NCBI RefSeq assembly: GCF_022953055.1
Contig: NZ_JALJEJ010000007.1
Coordinates: 1 to 64,000 of the forward strand
Direction of reading: 5' to 3'
DNA length: 64,000 bases
Source: Mucilaginibacter straminoryzae
GTDB lineage: Bacteria; Bacteroidota; Bacteroidia; Sphingobacteriales; Sphingobacteriaceae
Below are positions 34,519 to 42,299 of this stretch, piece after piece. Below the pieces are notes generated by a model. The model saw nothing but the letters and a program-made list of their open reading frames with translations, searched no databases and was not told where the DNA came from. The translations under genes and the position numbers were made by a program. The number at the start of each line of letters is the position of its first letter. Position 1 is the stretch's first letter.

Positions 34519-35637
34519 ATGACGAATAAATTAGCAGAACTGACTGTTACCCATGTGGATATCTACCGTTTCAGTATCAAGATGGAGCCGTTTACAATTG
34601 CTACCGGTACTATGGAATATGCGCAGAACACGTTTATCAGAGTGCATACCAACGCTGGGATTTACGGTGTGGGAGAGTGTTCTGCCTTCCCGATGATTGT
34701 TGGCGAAACGCAGGATACCTGCTTGGTAATGGCACGTGAGTTTGCCAAATTATGGAAAGGGCAGGATGCACTTGATATCTCCGCCAGGTTAAAACAACTG
34801 GACGATTTTACGGCCCGTAACACCACCGTTAAAAGCGCTTTCGACATGGCCTTGTATGATCTGGCTGCAAAGCATGCCGGCCTTCCGTTGTATCAATACT
34901 GGGGCGGGGAGCGGAAACCGGTGGAGACCGATATTACCATCGGTATTGCAGAGCCTGCAAAGATGGCCGAACGCGCAGTGGAATTTAAACAAAACGGCGC
35001 AACGATATTGAAGGTAAAACTGGGTAAGAATGCTCAGGAAGATGTAGAGCGTATCCGGAGGATCCGCGAGGCGGTCGGCGACGACATGCAAATAAGGATA
35101 GACGCTAACCAGGGTTGGAGTTTTGATGATGCGGTTTACGCGTTGCAGGCAATGGGCGCTTATCATATCGCTTTTTGCGAACAACCTATGCGGACCTGGT
35201 ACGATGATCGGCTACCGGAGCTAATGAAGCTTTCGCCCGTGAAGATCATGGCAGACGAAAGCGTATATAACCACCACGATGCCCGCAGGCAGATCGAAAG
35301 TGGTTCATGCCACTACGTAAATATCAAGCTGTCAAAATCCGGCGGATTGCATGAAGCCCGGCAAATCCATGACATGGCTGCGGCCCATGGCGTTCCGTGT
35401 ATGATGGGTGGAATGCTGGAAAGCCGTATTGCATTGAGCGCTAAGTTGCACCTGGTTTATGCTAGCCCAAATATCAAATTCTACGATATGGATACCTGTA
35501 TGCTTGGTCATTTAGAAGACCCATGCCTCGGAGGTGTAAAATATGAAGGCTATCATTTAACTATTGATGATGCCCCCGGTATTAGCGCAGATGCCGACGA
35601 ACATTTTCTTAAAAATTGTGAGCACTGGCGGGTGTAA
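34519..35637 (+). CDS. Dipeptide epimerase-like enolase-superfamily protein
   Basis: The 372-residue protein is a mandelate racemase/muconate lactonizing subgroup member. The N-terminal capping domain contains YGVGECSAFPMIVGETQ. The barrel holds the Lys motif ATILKVKLG near residue 165, the metal ligands in IRIDANQGW, FCEQP and MADES, and the second Lys in NIKLSKSGG. This pattern suits L-Ala-D/L-Glu type epimerases, which recycle murein peptides, although many enzymes share it. No other murein-recycling gene is beside it. Three 122-bp direct repeats follow. Confidence 0.85.
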   Translation: MTNKLAELTVTHVDIYRFSIKMEPFTIATGTMEYAQNTFIRVHTNAGIYGVGECSAFPMIVGETQDTCLVMAREFAKLWKGQDALDISARLKQLDDFTARNTTVKSAFDMALYDLAAKHAGLPLYQYWGGERKPVETDITIGIAEPAKMAERAVEFKQNGATILKVKLGKNAQEDVERIRRIREAVGDDMQIRIDANQGWSFDDAVYALQAMGAYHIAFCEQPMRTWYDDRLPELMKLSPVKIMADESVYNHHDARRQIESGSCHYVNIKLSKSGGLHEARQIHDMAAAHGVPCMMGGMLESRIALSAKLHLVYASPNIKFYDMDTCMLGHLEDPCLGGVKYEGYHLTIDDAPGISADADEHFLKNCEHWRV

Positions 35638-35638
35638 C

Positions 35639-35951
35639 AAGTTTTGTCATTCAGAACGAAGTGAAGAATCTGTAAAGAAACTGATCGGCAGATCCTTCGC
35701 GTTGCTCAGGATGACAACAAATTAGATATCGAAAAAGAGTAGTCGTGGAACGATAGAGAAAAGTTTTGTCATTCAGAACGAAGTGAAGAATCTGTAAAGA
35801 AACTGATCGGCAGATCCTTCGCGTTACTCAGGATGACAACAAATTAGATATCGAAAAAGAGTAGTCGTGGAACGATAGAGAAAAGTTTTGTCATTCGGAA
35901 CGAAGTGAAGAGTCTGTACAGAAACTGATCGGCAGATCCTTTCGAAAAAAT
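35639..35951. repeat. 122-bp tandem repeat, 2.5 copies, with GIY-YIG-type boxes
   Basis: Units start at 35639, 35761 and 35883, each with AAGTTTTGTCATTCAGAACG (the third has one change). Each full unit holds a left box (35644-35672 in the first) and a right box (35689-35717) like those around the GIY-YIG gene at 23.1 kb, plus a 44-bp tail with GATATCGAAAAAGAGTAGTC. The third copy stops near 35943. The interval 35952-36004 shows no further feature. Confidence 0.9.
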
Positions 35952-36004
35952 TCGGGACAAGCCGCGTGGTTTAGGAAAGCAAATTTAGATATCTCATAAA
36001 CAAC

Positions 36005-36030
36005 AAGGCCCCTTATCACTCAGGGGCCTT
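36005..36030 (-). terminator. Terminator of the 39-residue gene
   Basis: AAGGCCCCT/AGGGGCCTT arms with a TATCACTC loop; on the minus strand the tail is TTGTTGTTTAT. Confidence 0.7.
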
Positions 36031-36048
36031 GCTGTTGTAAGTTTATGC

Positions 36049-36168
36049 TTACTTTTTCTTTTTAGATTTTGATGCTAATTCTTTAGCTGCTTCACTTTTT
36101 TCTTGTTTTGAAGCTTTAGGATCCCTCATTTCTTTTGAGGCCTCACTTTTTGATTTTGCAGTTGCCAT
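36049..36168 (-). CDS. 39-residue Lys/Ala/Ser-rich protein
   Basis: The product begins MATAKSKSEASKEMRDPKAS and ends LASKSKKKK. It is very basic and nearly all predicted helix, with no membrane segment. It has a proper ATG, a stop followed by a terminator, and codon choice like the neighbours. Its composition recalls small nucleoid- or stress-related proteins, but no family is assigned. It is a separate gene, running toward the 122-bp repeat. Confidence 0.65.
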   Translation of the reverse strand: MATAKSKSEASKEMRDPKASKQEKSEAAKELASKSKKKK

Positions 36169-36243
36169 AACTTTTCATTTTAGATGTACTATAATAAAAA
36201 GTAATTGCTCCTTTTTGTTTAAAATAATTTCTCTAAAAGTAAA

Positions 36244-37614
36244 TTATTTACTCAGTTCTGCAAAGTACTTGTGAAATAACGGTAGCGTTTCAATTCCTTT
36301 ATAGAAATTGAAGATATCGTACTTCTCGTTCGGTGAATGAAGCGCATCGCTGTCTAATCCAAATCCCATCAGGACGGTTTTAATGCCTAATTCTGCTTCA
36401 AACAAAGCTACGATAGGGATACTGCCGCCACCGCGGGTGGGTATAGGCTCTTTTCCGAATGATGTCGTTATTGCTTTTTTAGCTGCCTGGAAGGCCACGC
36501 TATCTGTTGGCGTTACCACAGGTTCGCCGCCATGATGCGGGGTTACTTTTACCTTTACATATTTAGGCGCGATACGTTCAAAATGCTCGGTAAACAGTTG
36601 CGTAATCTTTTCAGAGGTTTGGTTCGGCACCAAACGCATCGAGATTTTTGCGTTAGCCTTTGATGGTAATACAGTTTTAGCGCCTTCGCCGATGTAGCCA
36701 CCCCAAATGCCGTTTACCTCTAAAGTAGGACGGGTGCCGGTACGTTCAAAAGTGCTGTAACCTTTTTCGCCCCAAAGCTCTTCCACGTCAAGGTCCTTTT
36801 TGTATTCCTCTTCGTCGTAAGGTGCGCTGTTTAAGGCTTTACGCTCTTCGGCGGTCAGTTCTACCACATCATCGTAAAACCCGGGGATGGTAATGTGATT
36901 ATTTTCGTCATGTAGAGAGGCAATCAACTTAGCAAGGATAGTCGCCGGATTAGCCACCGCGCCACCATACACACCTGAGTGTAAATCGCGGTTGGGGCCA
37001 ACAACTTCCACCTCGAGGTAAGAAAGTCCACGCAGGCCGGTTTCCAGTGAAGGGTTCTCCATGCTGATCATCGAGGTGTCAGAGATCAGTACAATATCAG
37101 CCTTCAGGCGTTCCTTATTCTCTTTCACAAAGATGCCCAGGTTGTTTGATCCAACTTCTTCCTCACCTTCGATCATGAATTTTACGTTGCATGCCAACGT
37201 ACCTGTCTGCATCATCAGTTCAAAGGCTTTTACGTGCATGTAAAACTGTCCTTTATCATCACAGGCGCCACGCGCGTAGATTTTACCATCGCGAACGGTG
37301 GGTTCAAACGGAGGGCTTATCCATAGCTCAAGCGGATCTGGTGGTTGTACATCATAATGGCCGTAAACCAGGACGGTAGGTTTAGCCGGGTCAATTATTT
37401 TTTCGCCATAAACAATCGGGTAACCTGCAGTAGGGCAAACTTCTACCTTATCTGCACCGGCATCTTTCAATTTTTGCGCTACATAATCTGCGGTTTTAAG
37501 TACCGAATCTTTGTATTTAGGATCTGCACTTACAGAGGGGAAGCGCAGTAACTCGAACAACTCTTCCAGAAACCGGTCGCGGTGCTTGTCGATATATTGT
37601 TTTATCTCTTCCAT
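36244..37614 (-). CDS. M20 family dipeptidase/peptidase
   Basis: The 456-residue zinc peptidase shows VLVYGHYDVQPPDPLELW (first His and Asp), GACDDKGQ (bridging Asp), MIEGEEEVGS (general base Glu), and the lid domain with RDLHSGVYGGAVANP. The late motif MGFGLDSDALHSPNEKY completes the site. It resembles CNDP-type dipeptidases, cytoplasmic, hydrolysing di- and tripeptides. A minus-strand TATATTTG box (37631-37638) lies upstream. The 39-residue gene is 75 bases downstream on the same strand. Confidence 0.95.
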   Translation of the reverse strand: MEEIKQYIDKHRDRFLEELFELLRFPSVSADPKYKDSVLKTADYVAQKLKDAGADKVEVCPTAGYPIVYGEKIIDPAKPTVLVYGHYDVQPPDPLELWISPPFEPTVRDGKIYARGACDDKGQFYMHVKAFELMMQTGTLACNVKFMIEGEEEVGSNNLGIFVKENKERLKADIVLISDTSMISMENPSLETGLRGLSYLEVEVVGPNRDLHSGVYGGAVANPATILAKLIASLHDENNHITIPGFYDDVVELTAEERKALNSAPYDEEEYKKDLDVEELWGEKGYSTFERTGTRPTLEVNGIWGGYIGEGAKTVLPSKANAKISMRLVPNQTSEKITQLFTEHFERIAPKYVKVKVTPHHGGEPVVTPTDSVAFQAAKKAITTSFGKEPIPTRGGGSIPIVALFEAELGIKTVLMGFGLDSDALHSPNEKYDIFNFYKGIETLPLFHKYFAELSK

Positions 37615-37630
37615 TTATGATGTTTTGAGG

Positions 37631-37638
37631 CAAATATA
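37631..37638 (-). promoter_or_regulatory. Bacteroidota -7 box (TATATTTG) for the dipeptidase gene
   Basis: The minus strand reads TATATTTG, 16 bases before the ATG. No -33 partner is clear. Confidence 0.4.
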
Positions 37639-37880
37639 TAGATGTGAGGAAGAAAATTCTTTTTATTCCACATAAAATGGTCATAAGATTTTTTATGCCC
37701 CATGTAACTCATAGCCAATAGTGTTTAAATCAGCTATTTGTAGTATATTGCAGCCTAATTTAAACTGGTTGCTCAAAGTGGTATTTGAATTGACTTTAAG
37801 TTAAAGTCATGATGTAATTATTACTTGTAACACGCGTCATGATTGATAACAGAGGTTAATTATCAGTTCCGTTTTTAAAG

Positions 37881-38903
37881 ATGAACCCGAACAAGGCATT
37901 TTTATTTTTTTCTTTTTTCCTGGGATTTATAAGCTTAAGGTCAATAGCTCAACAAGGGCCGCCACCGCCACCTGTAAGTGCCGCTCCGGCAGCTATATCG
38001 GTATCGCCGGTGAATCTTACTCCAAGTTGCAGCGCGGCAGCAAAATTCTATAGTAAAGATAGTATTGTAATTACAACCTTTGGGGCCAGCACGGTACACG
38101 GCATGTACGGCAGCGATTTCCAAACACCTTTGCTGCAAGATTTTCAGCATTGCTATACCGGTAAGATAGTAGATATTACTAATAATGGCGTACCTGGCGA
38201 AACCACTACACAGGGTTTAAAGCGTTTCCCGGATGCAATTGCCGGCCGTACCGGTTTTGTTTTGATTTTTATGGGTGTGAATGATGCCTGGGCGTTGGCT
38301 AATAAAAAAATAAAGATCAGCGAGACTGAACGTAACATGCGGTATTATATCGAAGAGTGTCAGAAAAGACATTTAATACCTATTATAGGTACGCTTCAGT
38401 TTATCAACGATACCAAGTCTGACGAAAATAAGATAGCCAATCTGTATATCAAGCAGATCAACAATTTATACAAAAAGCTGGCTGGCCAGTATAAAGTTTA
38501 TATCGCTGATATTAATAAAGCCTTGGGCAGGGATTTTTCTTTGTATAAAGACGATGTTCATCCAAACGCCAAGGGTAATGCTTTGATTGCTTACGTTTGG
38601 TATGATGTGATTAGCCAGGTGATAGAGCAGGTGCCTTTCCTGGTGATTGGTCTTAACCAGAATTATCCTAATCCTGTTAGAGACAATACTACTTTTGGGT
38701 TCAGTCTTTCACAATCCGGTCGTGTGCAGATTTCACTGCTAAGTATGAGCGGTGCTTCTGTTAAAAATATCCTTGACGAATATCAAAACTCTGGTTACCA
38801 TGAACTAACTGTTAATATGGCTGATGTTAGTCCGGGTATATATTTATATACCATGCAGGTTGGTGGTCAGCGGATGACCAGGAAGATCATGATCGCTCGA
38901 TGA
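37881..38903 (+). CDS. SGNH/GDSL hydrolase with T9SS C-terminal sorting domain
   Basis: The 340-residue protein has a signal peptide (KAFLFFSFFLGFISLRSIAQ), a Pro-rich stretch, then an SGNH hydrolase: block I TTFGASTVHG with Ser70, NNGVPGETTTQG, FMGVNDAW, and DDVHPNAKGN holding the Asp-His. The last 85 residues form a type A T9SS sorting domain: LNQNYPNPVRDNTTFGFSLS, and SPGIYLYTMQVGGQRMTRKI. So it should cross the outer membrane through the type IX system. It is probably a secreted esterase or lipase acting on polysaccharide esters or lipids; exact substrate unknown. Confidence 0.92.
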   Translation: MNPNKAFLFFSFFLGFISLRSIAQQGPPPPPVSAAPAAISVSPVNLTPSCSAAAKFYSKDSIVITTFGASTVHGMYGSDFQTPLLQDFQHCYTGKIVDITNNGVPGETTTQGLKRFPDAIAGRTGFVLIFMGVNDAWALANKKIKISETERNMRYYIEECQKRHLIPIIGTLQFINDTKSDENKIANLYIKQINNLYKKLAGQYKVYIADINKALGRDFSLYKDDVHPNAKGNALIAYVWYDVISQVIEQVPFLVIGLNQNYPNPVRDNTTFGFSLSQSGRVQISLLSMSGASVKNILDEYQNSGYHELTVNMADVSPGIYLYTMQVGGQRMTRKIMIAR

Positions 38904-38925
38904 TCACTTAAGGATTCTTTATTTA

Positions 38926-39099
38926 TTAGTCCGCGTTACCAATATCATTTTTAGGCATAAAGTTATTATTAACGCTTGTTAAAACAGCTTTATCTGCTTT
39001 TGGTGCCGGAGTTGGTTTAACAGCGGTTGTTTTGCTGATAACAGTTATAGATAACAACACTAAAACTACAAGTGCGGCGGCAGCAAATATCTTTTTCAT
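38926..39099 (-). CDS. 57-residue exported peptide ending NDIGNAD
   Basis: The product begins MKKIFAAAALVVLVLLSITV, a hydrophobic leader that could be a signal peptide or anchor, and ends MPKNDIGNAD. The terminal NDIGNAD is a clear variant of the QDIGQAD repeat in the next gene, which lies 39 bases upstream on the same strand. It has a normal ATG and stop. No known family is recognised. It looks like a degenerate or ancestral member of the KQDIGQAD group. Confidence 0.65.
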   Translation of the reverse strand: MKKIFAAAALVVLVLLSITVISKTTAVKPTPAPKADKAVLTSVNNNFMPKNDIGNAD

Positions 39100-39138
39100 T
39101 TTCGGGTAATTTAAAGGGTGAAAATTAGAACGGATTAA

Positions 39139-39651
39139 TTAGCGAGCAGATCTGTTGTCGTCAGCCTGACCAATGTCTTGTTTAGCACCATCAGCTTGAC
39201 CAATATCTTGTTTAGCACCATCAGCTTGCCCGATATCTTGTTTAGCGCCATCTGCCTGACCGATGTCTTGTTTAGCACCGTCCGCCTGACCAATATCTTG
39301 TTTCGCGCCGTCTGCTTGACCGATGTCCTGTTTGGCGCCGTCTGCCTGACCGATGTCTTGTTTAGCAAGATCTGCCTGACCAATGTCCTGTTTAGCACCG
39401 TCCGCCTGACCAATATCTTGTTTAGCACCGTCTGCTTGACCGATATCTTGTTTCGCGCCATCAGCCTGACCAATATCTTGTTTAGCGCCGTCAGCTTGTC
39501 CGATATCTTGTTTAGCACCATCAGCCTGCCCGATGTCCTGTTTTGCGCCGGTGGCTACCGATGTGATTTTTGCTGTTAATTGAACGTTAGATTCAGCTTG
39601 AACACTTAAAGAAGCAGTTAAAACTGCAGCAGCTATGATTAATTTTTTCAT
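39139..39651 (-). CDS. Exported repeat protein with 13 KQDIGQAD units
   Basis: The 170-residue protein starts MKKLIIAAAVLTASLSVQAE, an ordinary signal peptide without a lipobox Cys. From residue 36 to 164, thirteen AKQDIGQAD units are joined by single Gly residues, once Leu. It ends DNRSAR. At DNA level the 30-bp units differ at many third positions yet give the same peptide, so the peptide itself seems conserved by selection. The mature protein is soluble, hydrophilic and probably extended or solenoid-like. Function unknown; storage, binding or a peptide precursor are possibilities only. Confidence 0.85.
   Translation of the reverse strand: MKKLIIAAAVLTASLSVQAESNVQLTAKITSVATGAKQDIGQADGAKQDIGQADGAKQDIGQADGAKQDIGQADGAKQDIGQADGAKQDIGQADLAKQDIGQADGAKQDIGQADGAKQDIGQADGAKQDIGQADGAKQDIGQADGAKQDIGQADGAKQDIGQADDNRSAR
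39160..39546 (-). repeat. Thirteen 30-bp in-frame repeats
   Basis: Each unit encodes one KQDIGQAD decapeptide of the 170-residue protein. Plus-strand units read TTGTTTAGCACCATC or synonymous variants such as TTGTTTCGCGCCGTC. There are no spacers, so this is not a CRISPR array. Confidence 0.95.
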
Positions 39652-39702
39652 GACCGTATGTTGTTGGAAGTCCTTTTAATAAATAAATAGTTAATAGAAT
39701 TA

Positions 39703-39897
39703 TTAGTTAGCAGCAACGCCACCGTCAGCTTGTCCGATATCTTGTTTAGCGCCATCAGCCTGACCGATGTCTTGTTTGGCATTGTCGTCAGCTAAAGTTT
39801 TTGCTTTCACCATAGTTGGTTGAACACTGTTATCTTTTGTACAAGCGGTGAAAGAAGCGGTTAAGATTACTGCAGCAGCTATGATTAATTTTTTCAT
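39703..39897 (-). CDS. KQDIGQAD lipoprotein, copy 1
   Basis: The 64-residue product begins MKKLIIAAAVILTASFTACT with lipobox FTAC (Cys19). A short linker with DNSVQPTMVKAKTLADDN leads to two KQDIGQAD units and a GGVAAN tail. After lipidation the mature peptide would be 46 residues, probably anchored in the inner or outer membrane. It is one of three tandem copies at 246-bp spacing, and the signal peptide resembles that of the 13-repeat protein. Function unknown. Confidence 0.85.
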   Translation of the reverse strand: MKKLIIAAAVILTASFTACTKDNSVQPTMVKAKTLADDNAKQDIGQADGAKQDIGQADGGVAAN

Positions 39898-39948
39898 GAT
39901 TCGTTTTGTTGTTAGGGTTCTTAAATGAATGAATAGTTAATAGAATTA

Positions 39949-40143
39949 TTAGTTAGCAGCAACGCCACCGTCAGCTTGTCCGATATCTTGTTTCGCGCCA
40001 TCAGCCTGACCGATGTCTTGTTTGGCATTGTCGTCAGCCAAAGTTTTTGCTTTCACTGTAGTTGGTTGAACACTGTTATCTTTTGTACAAGCGGTGAAAG
40101 AAGCGGTTAAGATTACTGCAGCAGCTATGATTAATTTTTTCAT
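39949..40143 (-). CDS. KQDIGQAD lipoprotein, copy 2
   Basis: Identical in protein to copy 1 except Thr for Met at residue 29 (QPTTVKAK). The DNA, including the upstream gap with GTTTTGTTGTTAGGGTTC, is almost the same, so this is a recent duplication. The lipobox FTAC, two KQDIGQAD units and GGVAAN tail are intact. Confidence 0.85.
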   Translation of the reverse strand: MKKLIIAAAVILTASFTACTKDNSVQPTTVKAKTLADDNAKQDIGQADGAKQDIGQADGGVAAN

Positions 40144-40194
40144 GATTCGTTTTGTTGTTAGGGTTCTTAAATGAATGAATAGTTAATAGAATTA

Positions 40195-40389
40195 TTAGTT
40201 AGCAGCAACGCCACCGTCAGCTTGTCCGATATCTTGTTTCGCACCATCAGCCTGGCCAATGTCTTGTTTGGCATTGTCGTCAGCTAAAGTTTTTGCTTTA
40301 ACCGTGGTTGGTTGAACGCTGTTATCTTTTGTACAAGAGGTAAAAGCAAACGCCGCTAAGGCAACAATAAAAAATAAAAATTTTTTCAT
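40195..40389 (-). CDS. KQDIGQAD lipoprotein, copy 3 with a different signal peptide
   Basis: The mature part (residues 19-64, CTKDNSVQPTTVKAKTL onward) is the same as in copy 2. The leader differs, MKKFLFFIVALAAFAFTSC, so the exported segment is conserved while the signal sequence is not. It is the first gene of the run and is preceded by a consensus-like promoter at 40433-40463. Confidence 0.85.
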   Translation of the reverse strand: MKKFLFFIVALAAFAFTSCTKDNSVQPTTVKAKTLADDNAKQDIGQADGAKQDIGQADGGVAAN

Positions 40390-40432
40390 TTATATGATAT
40401 ATAAGTGTCTGTTTTTGAATTGTTTAACAATG

Positions 40433-40463
40433 CAAAGTTAAAGAAGTTTTTTAAGTAGTCAAG
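40433..40463 (-). promoter_or_regulatory. Promoter of the KQDIGQAD cluster
   Basis: On the minus strand a -7 box TAACTTTG (40433-40440) is separated by 19 bases from CTTG (40460-40463), close to the TTTG -33 motif. The leader would be about 40 bases. The divergent TPR gene starts at 40563. Confidence 0.55.
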
Positions 40464-40562
40464 TCTTTTTTTAATTTTTTTCTAACCCCCTCGAAATTTA
40501 ATATCTTCTATTTGCAATTAATTTTTATAACTTTCATGATACGAATTCGTAATAGTGCTATA

Positions 40563-42011
40563 ATGAAAAAAATTAGCGCCCTTTTGTTTTTCATTTTCCT
40601 CTCCATAACTGTTTACGGGAATACTTTAGACGATGTTATATCGACTGATAGACTGGCAGATACGGCATTGATAAACAAATTAAATAGTGATGGGTACAAC
40701 TTACGCAGGTCTGATGCTGACCAAACTATAAAGAAAGCAACAAAAGCTTTAAAATTATCTATACAGCTTAACTTTTTAAAGGGTATAGGCGAATCGTACC
40801 GGGTAATAGGCGTGGGTTATGATTATCATGGCGAACCCGAAAAAGCGATAGATAATTATCTGAATGCGTTGAGCTATTTTCAGCGTGATAATAACCTCTC
40901 TGGCCAGGCTAAAGTTTACAACAACATTGGTAACCTTTACCGCGACAGCGACTTTGGCGAGTCTTTGGAATATTTCAGGAAATCCCTGAAAATTGCGCTG
41001 AAAATTAACGACGAAAACCTGATCGCCTCTTTATACCTTAACATCGGTAATGTGTATTACCGGCAGAAAGATTTTTACGAAGCCCTCAAATATTATAACA
41101 AGAGCAACGATCTGTTCTCTAAATTAAATAATACCGAGTACGTGGTAACCTGCATGCAAAACCTGGGTGTAGTTTATTTTAATTTAAAGCGCTTTGATCA
41201 GGCCGAAAAATTATTGCTTGCCAGTAACCAGCAGGCCAAGGCGTCAAGCCGTTACCAGCAGATTGCCAGTATAGATCTTACCCTTACTTCTTTATACATT
41301 GGCAAAGGCGACTTTAAAAAGGCTGAGCAATATCTGGATGAGGGTATTATGTATGCCGAAATGATCAAAAGCAAACGCTTGCTGAGCGACTTTAAATATA
41401 CTTCGTACCAGTTAGAGGTTAAGCGTAAGAACTTTGAAAAGGCGTTGTATTACCTTCAGGATATTTATAAAAAGGATAGCTTAGATTTTCAGAATTACGT
41501 ATCGGCCAGAATAGGGTTGCTGCTGGTGAAACATAAGCAGGAAGAAAAGGCCCGCGAAACCCAATTGGCGCTGATTAAACAAAAAAATGAGCGGGTAATT
41601 TTCTGGGGGGTAGTTTGCGTGGCTGCACTTTTATTGGTGGTTATAGTATTGCTGGTAGGTAATGTTCGCCGTAAGGCCGAAACCAACAAACGGCTTACCG
41701 ATCTTAATGGTGAAGTATCCAGGCAGAAAGATAACCTGGACAGGGTAAACCACCACCTGGAAGAAATTATCGACGAACGCACAAAGGATCTGCAAATAAA
41801 AAACCGCAAGTTGGCCGAATACTCTTCCTATCTGTCGCACCAGATCAGGGGGCCTATCGCTACGTTAAAAGGGCTTATTAACCTCGAAAAAGAAGGCTTG
41901 GTTAATAAAGCAGAGTGTTTTAATATGATGGATAAATGCGTATCGGAAATTGATAATAAAATTATGGATATGAGCGATATGCTGCATGATCCGGAAAGAA
42001 CCGGTATGTAA
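40563..42011 (+). CDS. TPR membrane protein with histidine kinase phosphoacceptor helix but no ATPase domain
   Basis: The 482-residue protein has a signal peptide (MKKISALLFFIFLSITVYGN), five to seven tetratricopeptide repeats from about 60 to 330 (for example LYLNIGNVYYRQKDFYEALK), a transmembrane segment at about 345-367, a coiled coil, and a DHp-like helix with SSYLSHQIRGPIATLKG; His426 is the likely phosphoacceptor. It ends at 482 with no N, G1, F or G2 boxes of a HATPase. The stop at 42011 abuts the convergent neighbour, so no lost domain follows. The TPRs would face the periplasm. It is divergent from the KQDIGQAD cluster. It may need a partner kinase or act as a scaffold. Confidence 0.85.
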   Translation: MKKISALLFFIFLSITVYGNTLDDVISTDRLADTALINKLNSDGYNLRRSDADQTIKKATKALKLSIQLNFLKGIGESYRVIGVGYDYHGEPEKAIDNYLNALSYFQRDNNLSGQAKVYNNIGNLYRDSDFGESLEYFRKSLKIALKINDENLIASLYLNIGNVYYRQKDFYEALKYYNKSNDLFSKLNNTEYVVTCMQNLGVVYFNLKRFDQAEKLLLASNQQAKASSRYQQIASIDLTLTSLYIGKGDFKKAEQYLDEGIMYAEMIKSKRLLSDFKYTSYQLEVKRKNFEKALYYLQDIYKKDSLDFQNYVSARIGLLLVKHKQEEKARETQLALIKQKNERVIFWGVVCVAALLLVVIVLLVGNVRRKAETNKRLTDLNGEVSRQKDNLDRVNHHLEEIIDERTKDLQIKNRKLAEYSSYLSHQIRGPIATLKGLINLEKEGLVNKAECFNMMDKCVSEIDNKIMDMSDMLHDPERTGM

Positions 42012-42299
42012 TTATTGCAATGTAGAGTGGATTTGCGCTTCAATTAATCCTAAATAAACACAGTAGCGCGCAATCATGTGCAGAATGAGCAACTGCCGCT
42101 GCTTCTTGTACCCCTCTGTCTGAAATGCAAATTTGTTGCTGCCCGCAGTAACAAAGTATTGAACTTCGTTTTTGCTGGGTTTAAACGGCGATTCCAACAG
42201 GTCAAAAACCTTTACTTTTAATTTGGTATTCGGGTCGTGAATCGTTTCTTGTTCAAGAGATCCGTCGCGGTCTGAAATAGAAATAAAGTAGTTAGACAT
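42012..42299 (-). CDS. Hypothetical 95-residue protein
   Basis: The start is taken at the ATG 42299 (MSNYFISISDRDGSLEQE); an upstream ATG at 42332 is less likely because MLNTVSLTVS does not fit. The protein contains a beta-rich first half and a helical end (QLLILHMIARYCVYLGLIEA). No family is recognised. It is convergent with the TPR gene, with no gap between the stops, and lies downstream of the XRE regulator on the same strand. Confidence 0.65.
   Translation of the reverse strand: MSNYFISISDRDGSLEQETIHDPNTKLKVKVFDLLESPFKPSKNEVQYFVTAGSNKFAFQTEGYKKQRQLLILHMIARYCVYLGLIEAQIHSTLQ

Larger units (their letters stand above)
39661..40389 (-). repeat. 246-bp tandem triplication carrying the lipoprotein genes
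   Basis: The stops fall at 39703, 39949 and 40195, and the ATGs at 39897, 40143 and 40389, all 246 bases apart. Each unit ends with AATAGTTAATAGAATTATTAG before the next gene. The same sequence precedes the 13-repeat gene, showing that it shares the duplicated leader region. Confidence 0.85.

Noticed and set aside
39160..39546. Regular 30-bp repeats as a CRISPR array
   Set aside because: No spacers separate the units; they are continuous in-frame codons of an exported repeat protein, and no cas gene is near.
39178..39579. Plus-strand 133-codon frame over the KQDIGQAD array
   Set aside because: It is the reverse-strand shadow of the repeat array, hydrophobic only because of the repeat's complement, with no start context.
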